Notes: generated from the letters alone by a model not told the origin. A stretch of DNA of 64,000 nt from Haloechinothrix_A salitolerans (GCF_039544105.1 NZ_BAABLA010000002.1), one strand, 5' to 3'. Shown: positions 1 to 8,407, numbered from the stretch's first letter. Translations and numbers: made by a program.

Positions 1-459
1 GAGCGCGGCCGATGTCGGCTCGTTGACGATGCGCAGCACGTTGAGGCCCGCGATCTGGCCGGCTTCCTTGGTGGCTTGGCGCTGGGCGTCCTCGAAGTAC
101 GCGGGCACGGTGATGACCGCGTCGGTGACCTCCTCGCCGAGGTAGGCCTCCGCGTCGCGCTTGAGCTTCATCAGCACCCGGGCGCTGATCTCCTGCGGGG
201 TGTAGTTCTTCCCGTCGATCTCGGTCTTCCAGTCGGTGCCCATGTGCCGCTTGACCGACCGGATGGTGCGGTCCGAGTTCGTCACCGCCTGGTTCTTGGC
301 GGGCTGACCGGTAAGCAGCTCACCGTTCTTCGCGAACGCCACCACCGACGGCGTGGTGCGAGAGCCCTCGGAGTTGGCGATGACCGTCGGCTCGCCACCT
401 TCCAACGCGGCGACGACCGAGTTCGTCGTACCCAGATCAATACCGACCACGCGCGCCAT
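1..459 (-). CDS. dnaK: DnaK (Hsp70) chaperone, N-terminal part
   Basis: The first 153 codons of Hsp70 are present and the gene runs off the left edge. The translation opens MARVVGIDLGTTNSVVAA, the conserved phosphate-1 loop of the DnaK ATPase domain, and continues through the ITVPAYFEDAQRQATK segment into NEPTSAAL. The ATG at 459 follows a strong AAGGGAGG ribosome site about 9 bases upstream. DnaK is the cytosolic ATP-dependent chaperone that works with GrpE and DnaJ; in actinobacteria dnaK is usually followed by grpE, dnaJ and hspR, which would lie outside the window to the left. Only the ATPase N-terminus can be judged here. Confidence 0.97.
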   Translation of the reverse strand, partial: MARVVGIDLGTTNSVVAALEGGEPTVIANSEGSRTTPSVVAFAKNGELLTGQPAKNQAVTNSDRTIRSVKRHMGTDWKTEIDGKNYTPQEISARVLMKLKRDAEAYLGEEVTDAVITVPAYFEDAQRQATKEAGQIAGLNVLRIVNEPTSAAL

Positions 460-542
460 GCTCGTCAAACCTCCCTTCGCCAGTTCTCGAACGTTGTCAG
501 TTGCCGACCGCGGGACGCACTGAAACAACTCCCGTCATTGCC

Positions 543-569
543 AACGACAGACTCAACTTCATTGTTTCC
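543..569 (-). promoter_or_regulatory. Possible SigH-type stress promoter of dnaK
   Basis: On the minus strand a GGAA box (566-569) and a GTT box (543-545) are separated by 20 bases, about 85 bases upstream of the dnaK start. This resembles the GGAA(C/T)-N(15-20)-GTT pattern of actinobacterial SigH/SigR promoters, which drive dnaK in mycobacteria. I did not find a clear HAIR (HspR) inverted repeat. The match is short and could be chance. Confidence 0.3.
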
Positions 570-721
570 ACCGCATCAAGTTCACCTGGTGTGCGGGCAC
601 AGCCGCCACCTGGGAAACGGTGGTACGTCACGTCGACCGCCATGGGTTTAGCCGGACAAGACCCCGGCAAAACCGACCAATGGCCGTCGAGGGGACGTAT
701 GCCGCTGAAGGAGGTGACGCG

Positions 722-922
722 ATGAACGTGAAGCTGTACAACCCGAAACGCGAAGTGCGGGTTCCCGGGCCGTTGCGGGTCAAGGACCTGTGCGACCACC
801 TGGGCTTTCCGCAGCAGACGGTGCTGGTGATCAAGGACGACGAACTCGTCACTCGCGAAGCGGTACTGGAAGACACCGACACGGTCGAGATCCGTCCAGT
901 CATGTCGGGAGGCGCGCGATGA
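722..922 (+). CDS. ThiS/MoaD/TtuB-like ubiquitin-fold sulfur carrier
   Basis: A 66-residue beta-grasp protein. An open frame extends upstream to 620, but the ATG at 722 has an ideal GAAGGAGGTGACGCG leader, so I start there. The C-terminal half (DTVEIRPVMSGGAR) matches the tail of sulfur carriers, which are activated as a C-terminal thiocarboxylate on a Gly-Gly end. Here two residues (Ala-Arg) follow the diglycine, so the mature tail would have to be exposed by trimming. The stop overlaps the start of the TtuA-like gene (ATGA), which implies co-translation. In Thermus, TtuB donates sulfur to TtuA for 2-thiolation of tRNA; the same pairing here suggests a tRNA-thiolation job, but partner and target are inferred from context. 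Confidence 0.8.
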   Translation: MNVKLYNPKREVRVPGPLRVKDLCDHLGFPQQTVLVIKDDELVTREAVLEDTDTVEIRPVMSGGAR

Positions 923-1848
923 AGTGCCGACGTTGCGGAGCGGAGGCGGTAATCGAACTACCCCAGCACCGGACGGCGTTCTGCGCCGACTGCTTCCTGC
1001 ACCACTGTCGCAACCAAGTGCGGCGCAGCATCGACAGCTACCACATGATCGACAACACCGAGCGGCCCCTGGTGGCGGTCTCGGGCGGCAAGGATTCCCT
1101 CGCGGCATGGGACCTGCTGCTTGAGCTGGGGTACCAAGCCGACGGCGTCTATCTCGGTCTCGGGATCGGTGAGTACAGCGACCGTTCTGGCGAATACGCC
1201 CGCGACTTCGCACGGCAGCGCGATCTCACACTGATCGAGATCGACCTGGCCACCGACGCCGGGTTCACTATCCCCCAGGCCGCCGCCCAGCGCCGCACGC
1301 CCTGCTCGGCATGCGGGCTGTCCAAGCGCCACCTGCTGAACAAGATCGCACTCGACCACGGCTACCGGGTGCTGGTCACCGGCCACAACCTGGACGACGA
1401 AGCGGCCGTGCTCTTCGGCAACGTCACGCGCTGGGACCTGCGCTACCTCGCGCGCCAGCAGCCCGTCCTGACCGAGCAGGACGGCTTCGCGCGGCGCGTC
1501 AAACCGCTTGTCAGGCTCAGCGAACGTGACACGGCCGCCTACTGCGTGATCCGAGGAATCGACTACCAGGTCGAGGAATGTCCCCTGGCCGCGGGAAACC
1601 GGCACCTCGGCTACAAGGAGTTGCTCAACCAGATGGAAGAGCGCACGCCTGGTGCCAAGATGGACTTCTACAACGGATTCCAGCGACGGATGCGCCCGCT
1701 GCTCGACAGCATCGCCACCAAGGAAAAGGGCGAGCTGAACCCGTGCGACCAGTGTGGCTCCCCGACGACAGGACGCCTGTGCGCCTTCTGCCGCCTCACC
1801 GAGCAAACCACCAAGCCGGGGCGCCCAGCCGAGTCCTCACCTCGGTGA
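919..1848 (+). CDS. TtuA/Ncs6-like tRNA 2-thiolation enzyme (PP-loop ATPase)
   Basis: A 309-residue cytosolic adenylating enzyme. Visible features in order: an N-terminal zinc ribbon (C3, C6, C22, C25), the PP-loop SGGKDS at residues 55-60, a CSACG motif near residue 130 and a conserved Cys in VEECPLA near 220, which in TtuA ligate an Fe-S cluster, and a C-terminal zinc finger (CDQCG...CAFC). This two-zinc-finger layout separates TtuA/Ncs6 from TilS and TtcA. The ATG at 919 overlaps the stop of the sulfur-carrier gene. Inferred reaction: ATP-dependent adenylation of a tRNA uridine followed by sulfur transfer from the carrier. Which uridine is modified cannot be read from sequence. Confidence 0.85.
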   Translation: MKCRRCGAEAVIELPQHRTAFCADCFLHHCRNQVRRSIDSYHMIDNTERPLVAVSGGKDSLAAWDLLLELGYQADGVYLGLGIGEYSDRSGEYARDFARQRDLTLIEIDLATDAGFTIPQAAAQRRTPCSACGLSKRHLLNKIALDHGYRVLVTGHNLDDEAAVLFGNVTRWDLRYLARQQPVLTEQDGFARRVKPLVRLSERDTAAYCVIRGIDYQVEECPLAAGNRHLGYKELLNQMEERTPGAKMDFYNGFQRRMRPLLDSIATKEKGELNPCDQCGSPTTGRLCAFCRLTEQTTKPGRPAESSPR

Positions 1849-1941
1849 AGTTGTATTCGCTGGAACAATTTAATTACTCCATCCGTTGTCATTATTGGAT
1901 GAATGCTGAGGTGGTGAGGGCAACGGAAGGAGGTGACAGGC

Positions 1942-2565
1942 GTGCGGCGCCCCGGCGCGCTGTCCACCGCGGCCCGGCTGACCATGCTGGGCGAGACTGT
2001 CACCGCGTTACGTCTCACGCCAGCGTCCCTGCTGTCCGGCGAGCGGATACCGCGCGTTCTCGTCTCGGTCGCGGCAGAGGTGTTTCCCGAATGCGATGCC
2101 GTGTGGGCCACGATGAGGGACGACGAGTACACATCCATCCTCGACGCCGAAGGCCACCGGCTCGCGGCGTCGCTGTCATTCGACAGCGGTACCAGGGAGA
2201 CCAATGGTGGGCCGAGGAGGGCCGCGCTGGTGCTCTACCGCACCCGGTACGAGTTCGATACCGTCGACGACGTGCTGCTGCGCGTACTGATCACGACGGT
2301 AAGCGCGGCGATCGACGCGGCACGGTACCGGTGGCAAACCGAAAACCTCCACCACGCCATCGCGTCCCGCGCCGAGATCGAACAAGCCAAAGGCATGATC
2401 ATGGCGATGCGCGGTAGTAGCGCTGACGACGCGTTTCAGATGCTGGTCGAGCAGTCCCAGCTCACCAATACCAAGCTCGCGCTCATCGCCCGCGACATCG
2501 TCGACATCGTCGCGCGCGACGGCGAAGCGTCACGGCGCCACGATCAGGCCAGCACGAACGGGTAA
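1942..2565 (+). CDS. GAF-ANTAR domain RNA-binding antiterminator
   Basis: A 207-residue protein. The C-terminal ~55 residues (RAEIEQAKGMIMAMRG...DIVDIVAR) are a clear ANTAR domain, a three-helix RNA-binding unit that prevents termination by binding paired hairpin loops. The N-terminal ~130 residues have the length and pattern of a GAF sensory domain, though weakly conserved. A GTG at 1933 is inside the AAGGAGG ribosome site, so the GTG at 1942, 8 bases after it, is the better start. GAF-ANTAR proteins are common in actinobacteria as stand-alone one-component regulators. The ligand and RNA targets are unknown. A short A/T-rich stretch (1850-1905) just upstream probably holds its promoter. Confidence 0.85.
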   Translation: MRRPGALSTAARLTMLGETVTALRLTPASLLSGERIPRVLVSVAAEVFPECDAVWATMRDDEYTSILDAEGHRLAASLSFDSGTRETNGGPRRAALVLYRTRYEFDTVDDVLLRVLITTVSAAIDAARYRWQTENLHHAIASRAEIEQAKGMIMAMRGSSADDAFQMLVEQSQLTNTKLALIARDIVDIVARDGEASRRHDQASTNG

Positions 2566-2588
2566 CCGGGTCAGGAAGGCACCGACCG

Positions 2589-3071
2589 TCATCCGCCCGC
2601 CCGCTCGATCTCCTGCCACGGCGGCGCTTGGTGCCCCGCGTCAAACGACTCGCCGTCGATGACCGTGATGGCCGCGCGTCGCACGCCCACATCCGGTGGA
2701 CGAACAGGCATTCGCGACTCCGGCTGCCCGGAGTCGCGCGCAACACCGGACGACAGCTCGCGCAGGTCTTCGACAGCAGGGGCGATGAGTAACCCGGCTG
2801 TGGTGAGACATCCATACATCGCGTGCAGGTCACGCTCCAGTTCACCAAGAACGTGCTGGTTGGTGTCGCCAAACGCGGCTTCCGCGCGTTCCCGCAACAG
2901 GCCGACCAACGTGGTCAGCTCTCCCGCGATCTCGTGGATGTCCTCCACTGTTTGCCGAACATCGAGCAGACTCGGCGTCCGGTTGGTCAACGTGCGCCTG
3001 GCGTGAGCGATGCACTGGTTCGCTTCCGACAGCGGCCGCCATGGCAGCTGGGTACGGTTATCGCCGTCCAC
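2589..3071 (-). CDS. Small helical protein of unknown function
   Basis: A 160-residue soluble protein with GTG start at 3071 preceded by a GGGAGGAGG ribosome site. The middle (residues about 30-115) is strongly helical, with heptad-like leucines (HEIAGELTTLVGLLRERAE; LGELERDLHAMYG); the C-terminal 45 residues are proline-rich and end in a PPWQEIERAGG tail. No signal peptide or membrane segment. It converges with the GAF-ANTAR gene. Its size and helix pattern recall the plus-strand gene at 3430-3858, which lies next to it, so the two may be distant paralogues. I do not recognise the family. Confidence 0.65.
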   Translation of the reverse strand: MDGDNRTQLPWRPLSEANQCIAHARRTLTNRTPSLLDVRQTVEDIHEIAGELTTLVGLLRERAEAAFGDTNQHVLGELERDLHAMYGCLTTAGLLIAPAVEDLRELSSGVARDSGQPESRMPVRPPDVGVRRAAITVIDGESFDAGHQAPPWQEIERAGG

Positions 3072-3429
3072 GGATAATCCAACCTCCTCCCGAGCGGTGC
3101 GCCCTGCCCTCGGGCACGGTCATCGGACCGTCACACACGGCACCCAAATTCGTGGTCTGTGCCATAGGCTCGGGAAACAGTTCACGGATGCGGAGACACC
3201 GCCGGCGAACACCCGGGCATCACTCACCACGGCCGCGCACTCGCTCGTGCGTCACAAGGGATCGGCGGCTACGTGGCTGAACCGCTACTCGGATTCTAGG
3301 AATCGCCCTGCGACACCACAAGCCCGCGCCGTGGCCTGCCTGACCGGTCCGGGAAACACAAACACCACGTGCACCGTTGACACCGGTGAGAGTAACTGTG
3401 GCTTCGAGGGGTGCGGGGAGGTGAGTCAA
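3072..3429. other. Intergenic region between divergent helical-protein genes
   Basis: 358 bases between two outward-facing genes. It must hold promoters for both, but no dyad or convincing -35/-10 pair stood out. Open frames here (for example 3041-3280) have no ribosome site or family resemblance and are not called. The last 20 bases carry the GGGGAGG ribosome site of the next gene. Confidence 0.5.
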
Positions 3430-3858
3430 GTGACATCGCGGCGTGTGCGTCCTGGTCCTGGTGAGTTGCTCGACACGGCTGGTCACTCGATCGCGCGGGC
3501 CGTGCGCCAACTGTTATCAGCGACCCCGGCGGCGGGTGGAGTCACGCACGAGCAGTTGCGTGACATCGGCTGGCAACTGGTCCAGCTCACCGGCACGATG
3601 TCGGAGTTCGCGACGACGACGGCGTTGCGGCTTGATGAACACAGCCGCACCCGCCTGCTGCGTGCCGCCGAAGGTGGCGATCCCACCGAGTCGCTCACCA
3701 CAGCCGCGCGCGAGCTGGCCGAGCTTCGTCAGGCGCTGGAAGCCGCCGAATCGGCCGCCCGCGAATACTACGACGCCATGAGCCGATTGGTGGTGGCCAC
3801 CGACCCGACGTTGACGGAGGCATCCGCCACGGATTCACCGTACGGTGACGAGCAGTGA
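3430..3858 (+). CDS. Small helical protein of unknown function
   Basis: A 142-residue soluble protein, mostly alpha-helical, with heptad-spaced leucines and alanines (TTAARELAELRQALEAAESAAREYY near residues 90-115) and an acidic C-terminus ending DSPYGDEQ. The GTG at 3430 sits 8 bases after a GGGGAGG site, the same spacing used by the GAF-ANTAR gene; the frame extends further upstream without another ribosome site. It is followed 23 bases later by the DUF427 gene and may share its transcript. The resemblance to the gene at 2589-3071 is in size and helix pattern only. No function can be assigned. Confidence 0.65.
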   Translation: MTSRRVRPGPGELLDTAGHSIARAVRQLLSATPAAGGVTHEQLRDIGWQLVQLTGTMSEFATTTALRLDEHSRTRLLRAAEGGDPTESLTTAARELAELRQALEAAESAAREYYDAMSRLVVATDPTLTEASATDSPYGDEQ

Positions 3859-3881
3859 CACCACCGGCTACGAGGTGAGCT

Positions 3882-4625
3882 ATGGCAGTGACCCAATTCG
3901 GCGACGTCCGCGTCGAGCGGTGCCACAAACGTGTCCGCGCGGTACTAGCGGGCCAGACGGTCGCGGATTCCAGGCGCACGCTGCTGGTGTGGGAGCGCCC
4001 CTACCATCCCGTCTACTACTTCCCGCGCGACGACGTGCGCACCGAGTTCATCGGCGAACCCACACGCACCGAGCGGCGAGACAAACTCGGCGACGCACAC
4101 CTGCACGCCCTTGCCGTTGGCGAACACGAACACCCCGAAGGGGTGGTTACCTACCCTGACTCGCCAGTCGCCGAGATCCGCGACCACCTGCGGTTGCGCT
4201 GGAAAGCGGTGGACTCCTGGTTCGAGGAGGACGAGGAAATCTACACCCACCCGCGCGATCCTTACATCCGGATCGACATCCTGCCCAGCTCCCGCCATAT
4301 CCGGGCCGAGGCAGGCGGCGTCACGGTCGCCGAGTCACACCATCCGCATCTCCTGTTCGAAACCGGGCTACCGGTGCGCTACTACCTCCCCAAGACCGAC
4401 GTCCGGCTTGACCTGCTCGTACCAAGCGACACCGTTACCCGCTGCCCGTACAAGGGCACGGCGGAGTACTACTCGCTGCGCGTCGGCGACACCGAGTACC
4501 GTGACGTGGCCTGGTCCTACCGCACTCCCCTGCCGGAAAGTCAGAAGATCGCCGGACTGGTGTCATTCCACGACGAGAAGCTCGACCTCGTCGTCGACGG
4601 CGCGCCCATGAGGAACGAGGCCTGA
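3882..4625 (+). CDS. DUF427 (NTP-transferase-like fold) protein, tandem domains
   Basis: A 247-residue cytosolic protein built of two DUF427 units. The first spans about residues 8-100 (RVRAVLAGQTVADSRR...VYYFPRDDVR) and the second about 135-230 (HIRAEAGGVTVAESHHP...RYYLPKTDVRLDLL...EYYSLRVGD). The paired signatures 'VADS...YYFP/VAES...YYLP' mark the repeat. The start ATG at 3882 has a GAGGTGAG leader. The family is widespread in actinobacteria and its biochemical role is not established, so no reaction is assigned. Confidence 0.85.
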   Translation: MAVTQFGDVRVERCHKRVRAVLAGQTVADSRRTLLVWERPYHPVYYFPRDDVRTEFIGEPTRTERRDKLGDAHLHALAVGEHEHPEGVVTYPDSPVAEIRDHLRLRWKAVDSWFEEDEEIYTHPRDPYIRIDILPSSRHIRAEAGGVTVAESHHPHLLFETGLPVRYYLPKTDVRLDLLVPSDTVTRCPYKGTAEYYSLRVGDTEYRDVAWSYRTPLPESQKIAGLVSFHDEKLDLVVDGAPMRNEA

Positions 4626-4753
4626 CACGAATCGACACCTGGGCCGATCGTCTGGCGCCCAGTGCGTGATCGATCGCCACCGGTGTGTCGCCAACGGCAC
4701 GCGGCGCGAGCGAGGCGTGTTTAGCCGCGGTCGTTCAGGCTATCCGGCTGGTG

Positions 4754-6025
4754 ATGGCAGAGCGGGAACGTGTGGGGCTGGTGCTGGCCGGTGGCGGCGC
4801 CCGCGGCGCGTACGAGGCGGGCGCGCTATCCGTCCTCGGTCCCGAACTGCGGCGACTAGGACACCGGCCCACCATGTTCGTTGGCACGAGCGTTGGGGCG
4901 AAGAACGCTGCCGGGTGGGCAGCGGCACGCCACCTCGACGCGGAGGAAGCCGCCACACGTGGACTTGAGGCCTGGCGTGCCGTGGGTCGCGATCGCATCA
5001 TCCGGTCGTGCCTACTGCGCCAACTGCCGCTGGCCGTGGCGAGCTCGCTCGGCAGGCTGCTACCGGTGTCCAGCAGCCACCAGATCGCACTCTTCGATCC
5101 GCAACCCATCGAGCGCGCCCTACAAGACTGGGTCGATCTGGACGACGCGCACCAGAACGTGAGCACCGGCACCGCCGACGCGCTCGCGATCGCGGCTACC
5201 ACGGCGCGCACCGGCCGTACCGTCGTCTTCGTCGACACCCAGCAGGCTCTGCCGCCCCACCAGTCGCACGCCCTTGACTACGTCCGCACGCCCATCGAGC
5301 GAACCCATCTGCTCGCGTCGGCGGCGATCCCGGTGCTGTTTCCCGCTGTCGAGGTACCGAACCCACCCGAAGCCCAGGGGTGGTACGTCGATGGCGGGAC
5401 CAGGCTCAACGCCCCTATCAAGCCCGCGCTCGACCTCGGCGCGGACCGCCTCGTCGTCATCGCCACGGACGCCATCAGCCAGCGCCAGCCCGCGCCAGAA
5501 CTCGCCGCGAGCAGGCCGCCAGACGTCTTCGACGGCGCGCTGCACCTGATGGAGGGCGCGCTGTCCGATCCGCTCACCGAAGACATCATCACCCTCGGCA
5601 ACGTGAACCATTTCTTCGCCGGAACGACAGCTCCCCGCGCGGCGCGCTACCGCCGCACCCGAGGAAAACCTCCGTATCGCACGGTCCCCTACCTCTACGT
5701 CGCCCCGGAACGACGTGGAGCGCTCGGCGAGCTCGCGAGCGACGTCCTGCACAGCCGCCATCGCGGCATCACCAGCCTGCGCTCACCGCTACGACTCCTG
5801 CTGCGCCACCTCGTCAGCGCTGACAGCCCCGCCCACGGAGAACTGCTCAGCTACCTCTTCTTCGACCCCGACTTCATCGACGAACTCATCCATCGAGGCC
5901 AGCAAGACGCGCGCCGGGCGCTGGAAGCCCAACCTCACCCGGACTCGCCATGGCGAATCGGACCACCAGGAACGCTCACCGCCACACCGCGACACGACGC
6001 CGAAACGGTCCGACCGCCTCGCTGA
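4754..6025 (+). CDS. Patatin-like phospholipase
   Basis: A ~423-residue acyl hydrolase. The oxyanion loop GGGARGAYEAG lies at about residues 14-24, the nucleophile elbow GTSVG near residue 46, and the catalytic aspartate in VDGGTR near residue 212. Ser-Asp dyad patatins hydrolyse acyl esters of phospholipids. The C-terminal ~130 residues carry no recognised domain. Start choice is uncertain: ATG 4754 (or GTG 4751) puts the glycine loop at the normal distance from the N-terminus but lacks a clear ribosome site, and the frame stays open back to 4685. It converges with the Crp/Fnr gene at 6089. Confidence 0.88.
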   Translation: MAERERVGLVLAGGGARGAYEAGALSVLGPELRRLGHRPTMFVGTSVGAKNAAGWAAARHLDAEEAATRGLEAWRAVGRDRIIRSCLLRQLPLAVASSLGRLLPVSSSHQIALFDPQPIERALQDWVDLDDAHQNVSTGTADALAIAATTARTGRTVVFVDTQQALPPHQSHALDYVRTPIERTHLLASAAIPVLFPAVEVPNPPEAQGWYVDGGTRLNAPIKPALDLGADRLVVIATDAISQRQPAPELAASRPPDVFDGALHLMEGALSDPLTEDIITLGNVNHFFAGTTAPRAARYRRTRGKPPYRTVPYLYVAPERRGALGELASDVLHSRHRGITSLRSPLRLLLRHLVSADSPAHGELLSYLFFDPDFIDELIHRGQQDARRALEAQPHPDSPWRIGPPGTLTATPRHDAETVRPPR

Positions 6026-6088
6026 GCCGTCCTCCATACCGGCGTTCACTCGGACAAGATGACAGACCATCGCGTCAGCTGGCTGCCG

Positions 6089-6784
6089 CTATGTGGCTCG
6101 TACGCCGTCCGAGTATTTCCGCAGGGCGTCGAAATCGCGGATGGTGATCTTGCCGCGTCGCACCGAAACAAGGTCGTGGCGCACGAGATGCCCCAGCGCC
6201 GTGGTGGTGCGTTCACGGCTGGCGCCGACCAGCGACGCCAACTGCTGATGAGTGAGCTTGACCGGCGCGTCAGGCTGCCTGCGCGCCAGCGAACACAGCG
6301 TTCCACACAGCCGCTCCTCGATCGTCTTGCAGCTGAGGTCGGTGAGCCGTTGTTCGAGTTCGTCGATCCGCGTCGACAGGGACTCCGCGATACGCAGCGC
6401 GATCCGAGAGTCGGTGAAGAGCAGCCCCCTCACGTCGGCCTCGCTCATCAAGCAGAGTTCGGTCGCTTCCAGCGCTTCGGCCCAGTTGCTGCGCATCCGA
6501 AGCCCAAGCAGCGACAACTCCCCGAAGACGGTGCCTGGTTCGAGTACCGCGTTCGTGACCGCGCGCCCGTCGGGTGCGAGCCGATACAAGCGGACGCGAC
6601 CCCGTTTGACAATGAACAGCACCTGCAGTGGCTCGGTCGGCGAGTACACGACTTGCCCCGGCGCGAGGGAACGCCTGGGCGCGCGAGCACTCAACGCGGC
6701 CATCTCTCGCCGGGACAGGTCGCGGAACAGCTCGACCTCGGCGATGCAATACTGCTCGTCAGCAGGGCTGCCTGGTGAATGCAT
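6089..6784 (-). CDS. Crp/Fnr-family transcriptional regulator
   Basis: A ~231-residue regulator. An N-terminal cyclic-nucleotide-type beta barrel (PGQVVYSPTEPLQVLFIVKRGRV, then PGTVFGELSLLG) is followed by a long dimer helix and a C-terminal winged helix whose recognition region reads LTHQQLASLVGASRERTTTALGHL. A TTG at 6802 would extend it; I prefer the ATG at 6784, which overlaps the end of the upstream thioredoxin-like gene by 26 bases. It is the last gene of a three-gene minus operon with a membrane protein and the thioredoxin-like protein. Cysteines are present, but no N-terminal Fnr four-cysteine cluster motif is evident. The effector is unknown. Confidence 0.88.
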   Translation of the reverse strand: MHSPGSPADEQYCIAEVELFRDLSRREMAALSARAPRRSLAPGQVVYSPTEPLQVLFIVKRGRVRLYRLAPDGRAVTNAVLEPGTVFGELSLLGLRMRSNWAEALEATELCLMSEADVRGLLFTDSRIALRIAESLSTRIDELEQRLTDLSCKTIEERLCGTLCSLARRQPDAPVKLTHQQLASLVGASRERTTTALGHLVRHDLVSVRRGKITIRDFDALRKYSDGVRAT

Positions 6785-7076
6785 CAGGCAATTTATCCTC
6801 AACCGATTCCGATGCTGTGTCCAATTGTTCGAGCAGTTCGTTGAGTTCGGGGTTCCCCATCGAGATCACCCGCTGCCCCAACAGGTAGGTCGGGGTTCCG
6901 ACGACTCCTGGTGGGAGCGGCTGATCCGCGACCTCGGCGAGATCAACGACCTCGACCGGCTGGTCCGGGCGGGCCTGCCGCACCGCATCGACGACGCGCA
7001 GCGCGGTGCGGCAGCTCATGCACCCTTCAGCGACATAAACCCGCAGGATTGGCCGGTCAGGAGAACAGGTGGTCAT
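6759..7076 (-). CDS. Thioredoxin/glutaredoxin-fold protein
   Basis: A 105-residue protein with a single redox motif EGCMSCRTA at about residue 18-22 (CxxC), followed by a VGTPTYLLGQRVISMGNP segment containing the cis-proline typical of thioredoxin-fold proteins. ATG at 7076 overlaps the stop of the upstream membrane-protein gene (ATGA). No signal peptide, so cytosolic. It sits between a membrane protein and a Crp/Fnr regulator; a redox partner role for one of these is possible but only inferred. Confidence 0.8.
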   Translation of the reverse strand: MTTCSPDRPILRVYVAEGCMSCRTALRVVDAVRQARPDQPVEVVDLAEVADQPLPPGVVGTPTYLLGQRVISMGNPELNELLEQLDTASESVEDKLPDAFTRQPC

Positions 7077-7537
7077 GAACGGACGCGGCGACGCAAGCCG
7101 TAGAGGACACCCGCGGCGATCAGACCGAAGATGACGTGCCCCATGAGGCTCATCCACTGGTCGCTACCGACCTTGAACACCATGTCGAACATCTTCGGAT
7201 CGGCCGTGACCGACAGCCACAACGGCATGACGATCAGCGCGCCGAGCACCCACCAGGCGACGCCGTAGATCATGCCCGCGCCGAGTACGGCGGCGATGTT
7301 GTCAGCGAAACCCCAGGCGATCACGCCGAAGATGGCCCCAATGATCGCCGAGTTCACCAGGTGTACCAGGAAACCGACGAAGGCGTTCTCGACTCCGATG
7401 AGCATGCCCACCATGGGCAGCATGCCCATCATGGCCATGAGCATTCCGAACACGACGCCACCGACGAGGCCCGCGATAACGCCGTTCGTGATGCGGGCAC
7501 CGAAGCCAGCTTGGGTGGTGTGAGCGGTCGTGGACAC
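7073..7537 (-). CDS. Four-helix integral membrane protein, unknown function
   Basis: A 154-residue protein with about four hydrophobic helices (residues about 15-50, 55-80, 85-110, 125-148), methionine-rich in the first (GMLMAMMGMLPMVGMLIG) and ending in a basic RRRVRS tail. The frame is open further upstream, but the GTG at 7537 has an AAAGGAG site 7 bases before it and starts just before the first helix. Translationally coupled to the thioredoxin-like gene. I do not recognise a named family. Confidence 0.75.
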   Translation of the reverse strand: MSTTAHTTQAGFGARITNGVIAGLVGGVVFGMLMAMMGMLPMVGMLIGVENAFVGFLVHLVNSAIIGAIFGVIAWGFADNIAAVLGAGMIYGVAWWVLGALIVMPLWLSVTADPKMFDMVFKVGSDQWMSLMGHVIFGLIAAGVLYGLRRRVRS

Positions 7538-7669
7538 GATCAGGCTCCTTTCCGGGCAGCACCGACCCTCGGTGCCGCGGGCATACCGTGGTGCCCACGC
7601 GGCGAGAGTTCGGTTACGCCCGTAACACAACGCCGCTGGCGTGACCCGATCGTGACTCGCCGGACCGGA

Positions 7670-8407
7670 TCATTCGGCGAGCGAGGCCAGCCGTTCGATG
7701 TCCAGCAGCTCGATGGCGCCGTAGCGAACGGCGATCAGGCCTTTACGTTCGAAGTCCTTGAGGATCTTGTTCAGCGACGGGCGTTGCACCCCGAGCATGG
7801 CGGCCAGCGTGCGCTGTGGCAGCGGCACCGCTCCGGCGACCGCCTCCTCCGCGAGCAGGCGCGCGACCTGTTGTGTCAGGGTGCGGCCAAGTATTCCGAT
7901 GATGCGATCCTGGCTGGCCGCCAGCCGCATCGCCACACTCGACAACCACCGACGCGCGATCGCGTGTCTGCTAGCCAACAACCGTTCGAACGACTCCCCG
8001 TCGAGAAACAGCACAGTGGACTCATCCAGCGCATGTCCGGTGTAGGGCAGCGGCATCTCCAGCAGGTGCTGGATGTCTCCGTCGACGTCACCAGGCCCGA
8101 TGACGTGCACGACCGCTCGTCTGCGACCCGAACCAACGGACAGTTCGATCCGTCCGCGCTGCACGATCCACACGCCGGATGGCGCGGAGCCGCCGCGGAA
8201 GACGACAGCGCCGCGTTCCACGGTGACGGTACGCAGCTCAGCCGCGAGAGCGGACAAGTCCGCTGCCGAGAACGGCGCTGCCTCACCGCGCCCAACGCAG
8301 CGCGCCACCCACGCGGCCTGGCGGATGGCCAGTTCGTCTGGACTGCCACCGCCCAGGCGCCGGAGAGTGCGCTGCAGTGGATTCGCGGGGGACTTCGAAG
8401 GTTCCAT
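7670..8407 (-). CDS. Crp/Fnr-family transcriptional regulator
   Basis: A ~245-residue regulator distinct from the one at 6089. The sensor barrel (VERGAVVFRGGSAPSGVWIVQRGRIEL, GPGDVDGDIQHLL) occupies about residues 60-150 and the winged helix (PLPQRTLAAMLGVQRPSLNKILKDFERKGLI) the C-terminus. The ATG at 8407 is chosen because upstream codons show no family match; the ribosome site is weak. Divergent from the DsbE-like lipoprotein gene at 8577, so the 169-base gap may be its control region. I saw no TTGAT-N4-ATCAA box there. Confidence 0.87.
   Translation of the reverse strand: MEPSKSPANPLQRTLRRLGGGSPDELAIRQAAWVARCVGRGEAAPFSAADLSALAAELRTVTVERGAVVFRGGSAPSGVWIVQRGRIELSVGSGRRRAVVHVIGPGDVDGDIQHLLEMPLPYTGHALDESTVLFLDGESFERLLASRHAIARRWLSSVAMRLAASQDRIIGILGRTLTQQVARLLAEEAVAGAVPLPQRTLAAMLGVQRPSLNKILKDFERKGLIAVRYGAIELLDIERLASLAE

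Noticed and set aside
543..620. HAIR element for HspR upstream of dnaK
   Set aside because: A TTGAGT half-like sequence occurs but no partner ACTCAAG at the required spacing.
3041..3280. Small gene in the 3.1-3.4 kb gap
   Set aside because: No ribosome site and no resemblance to known proteins.
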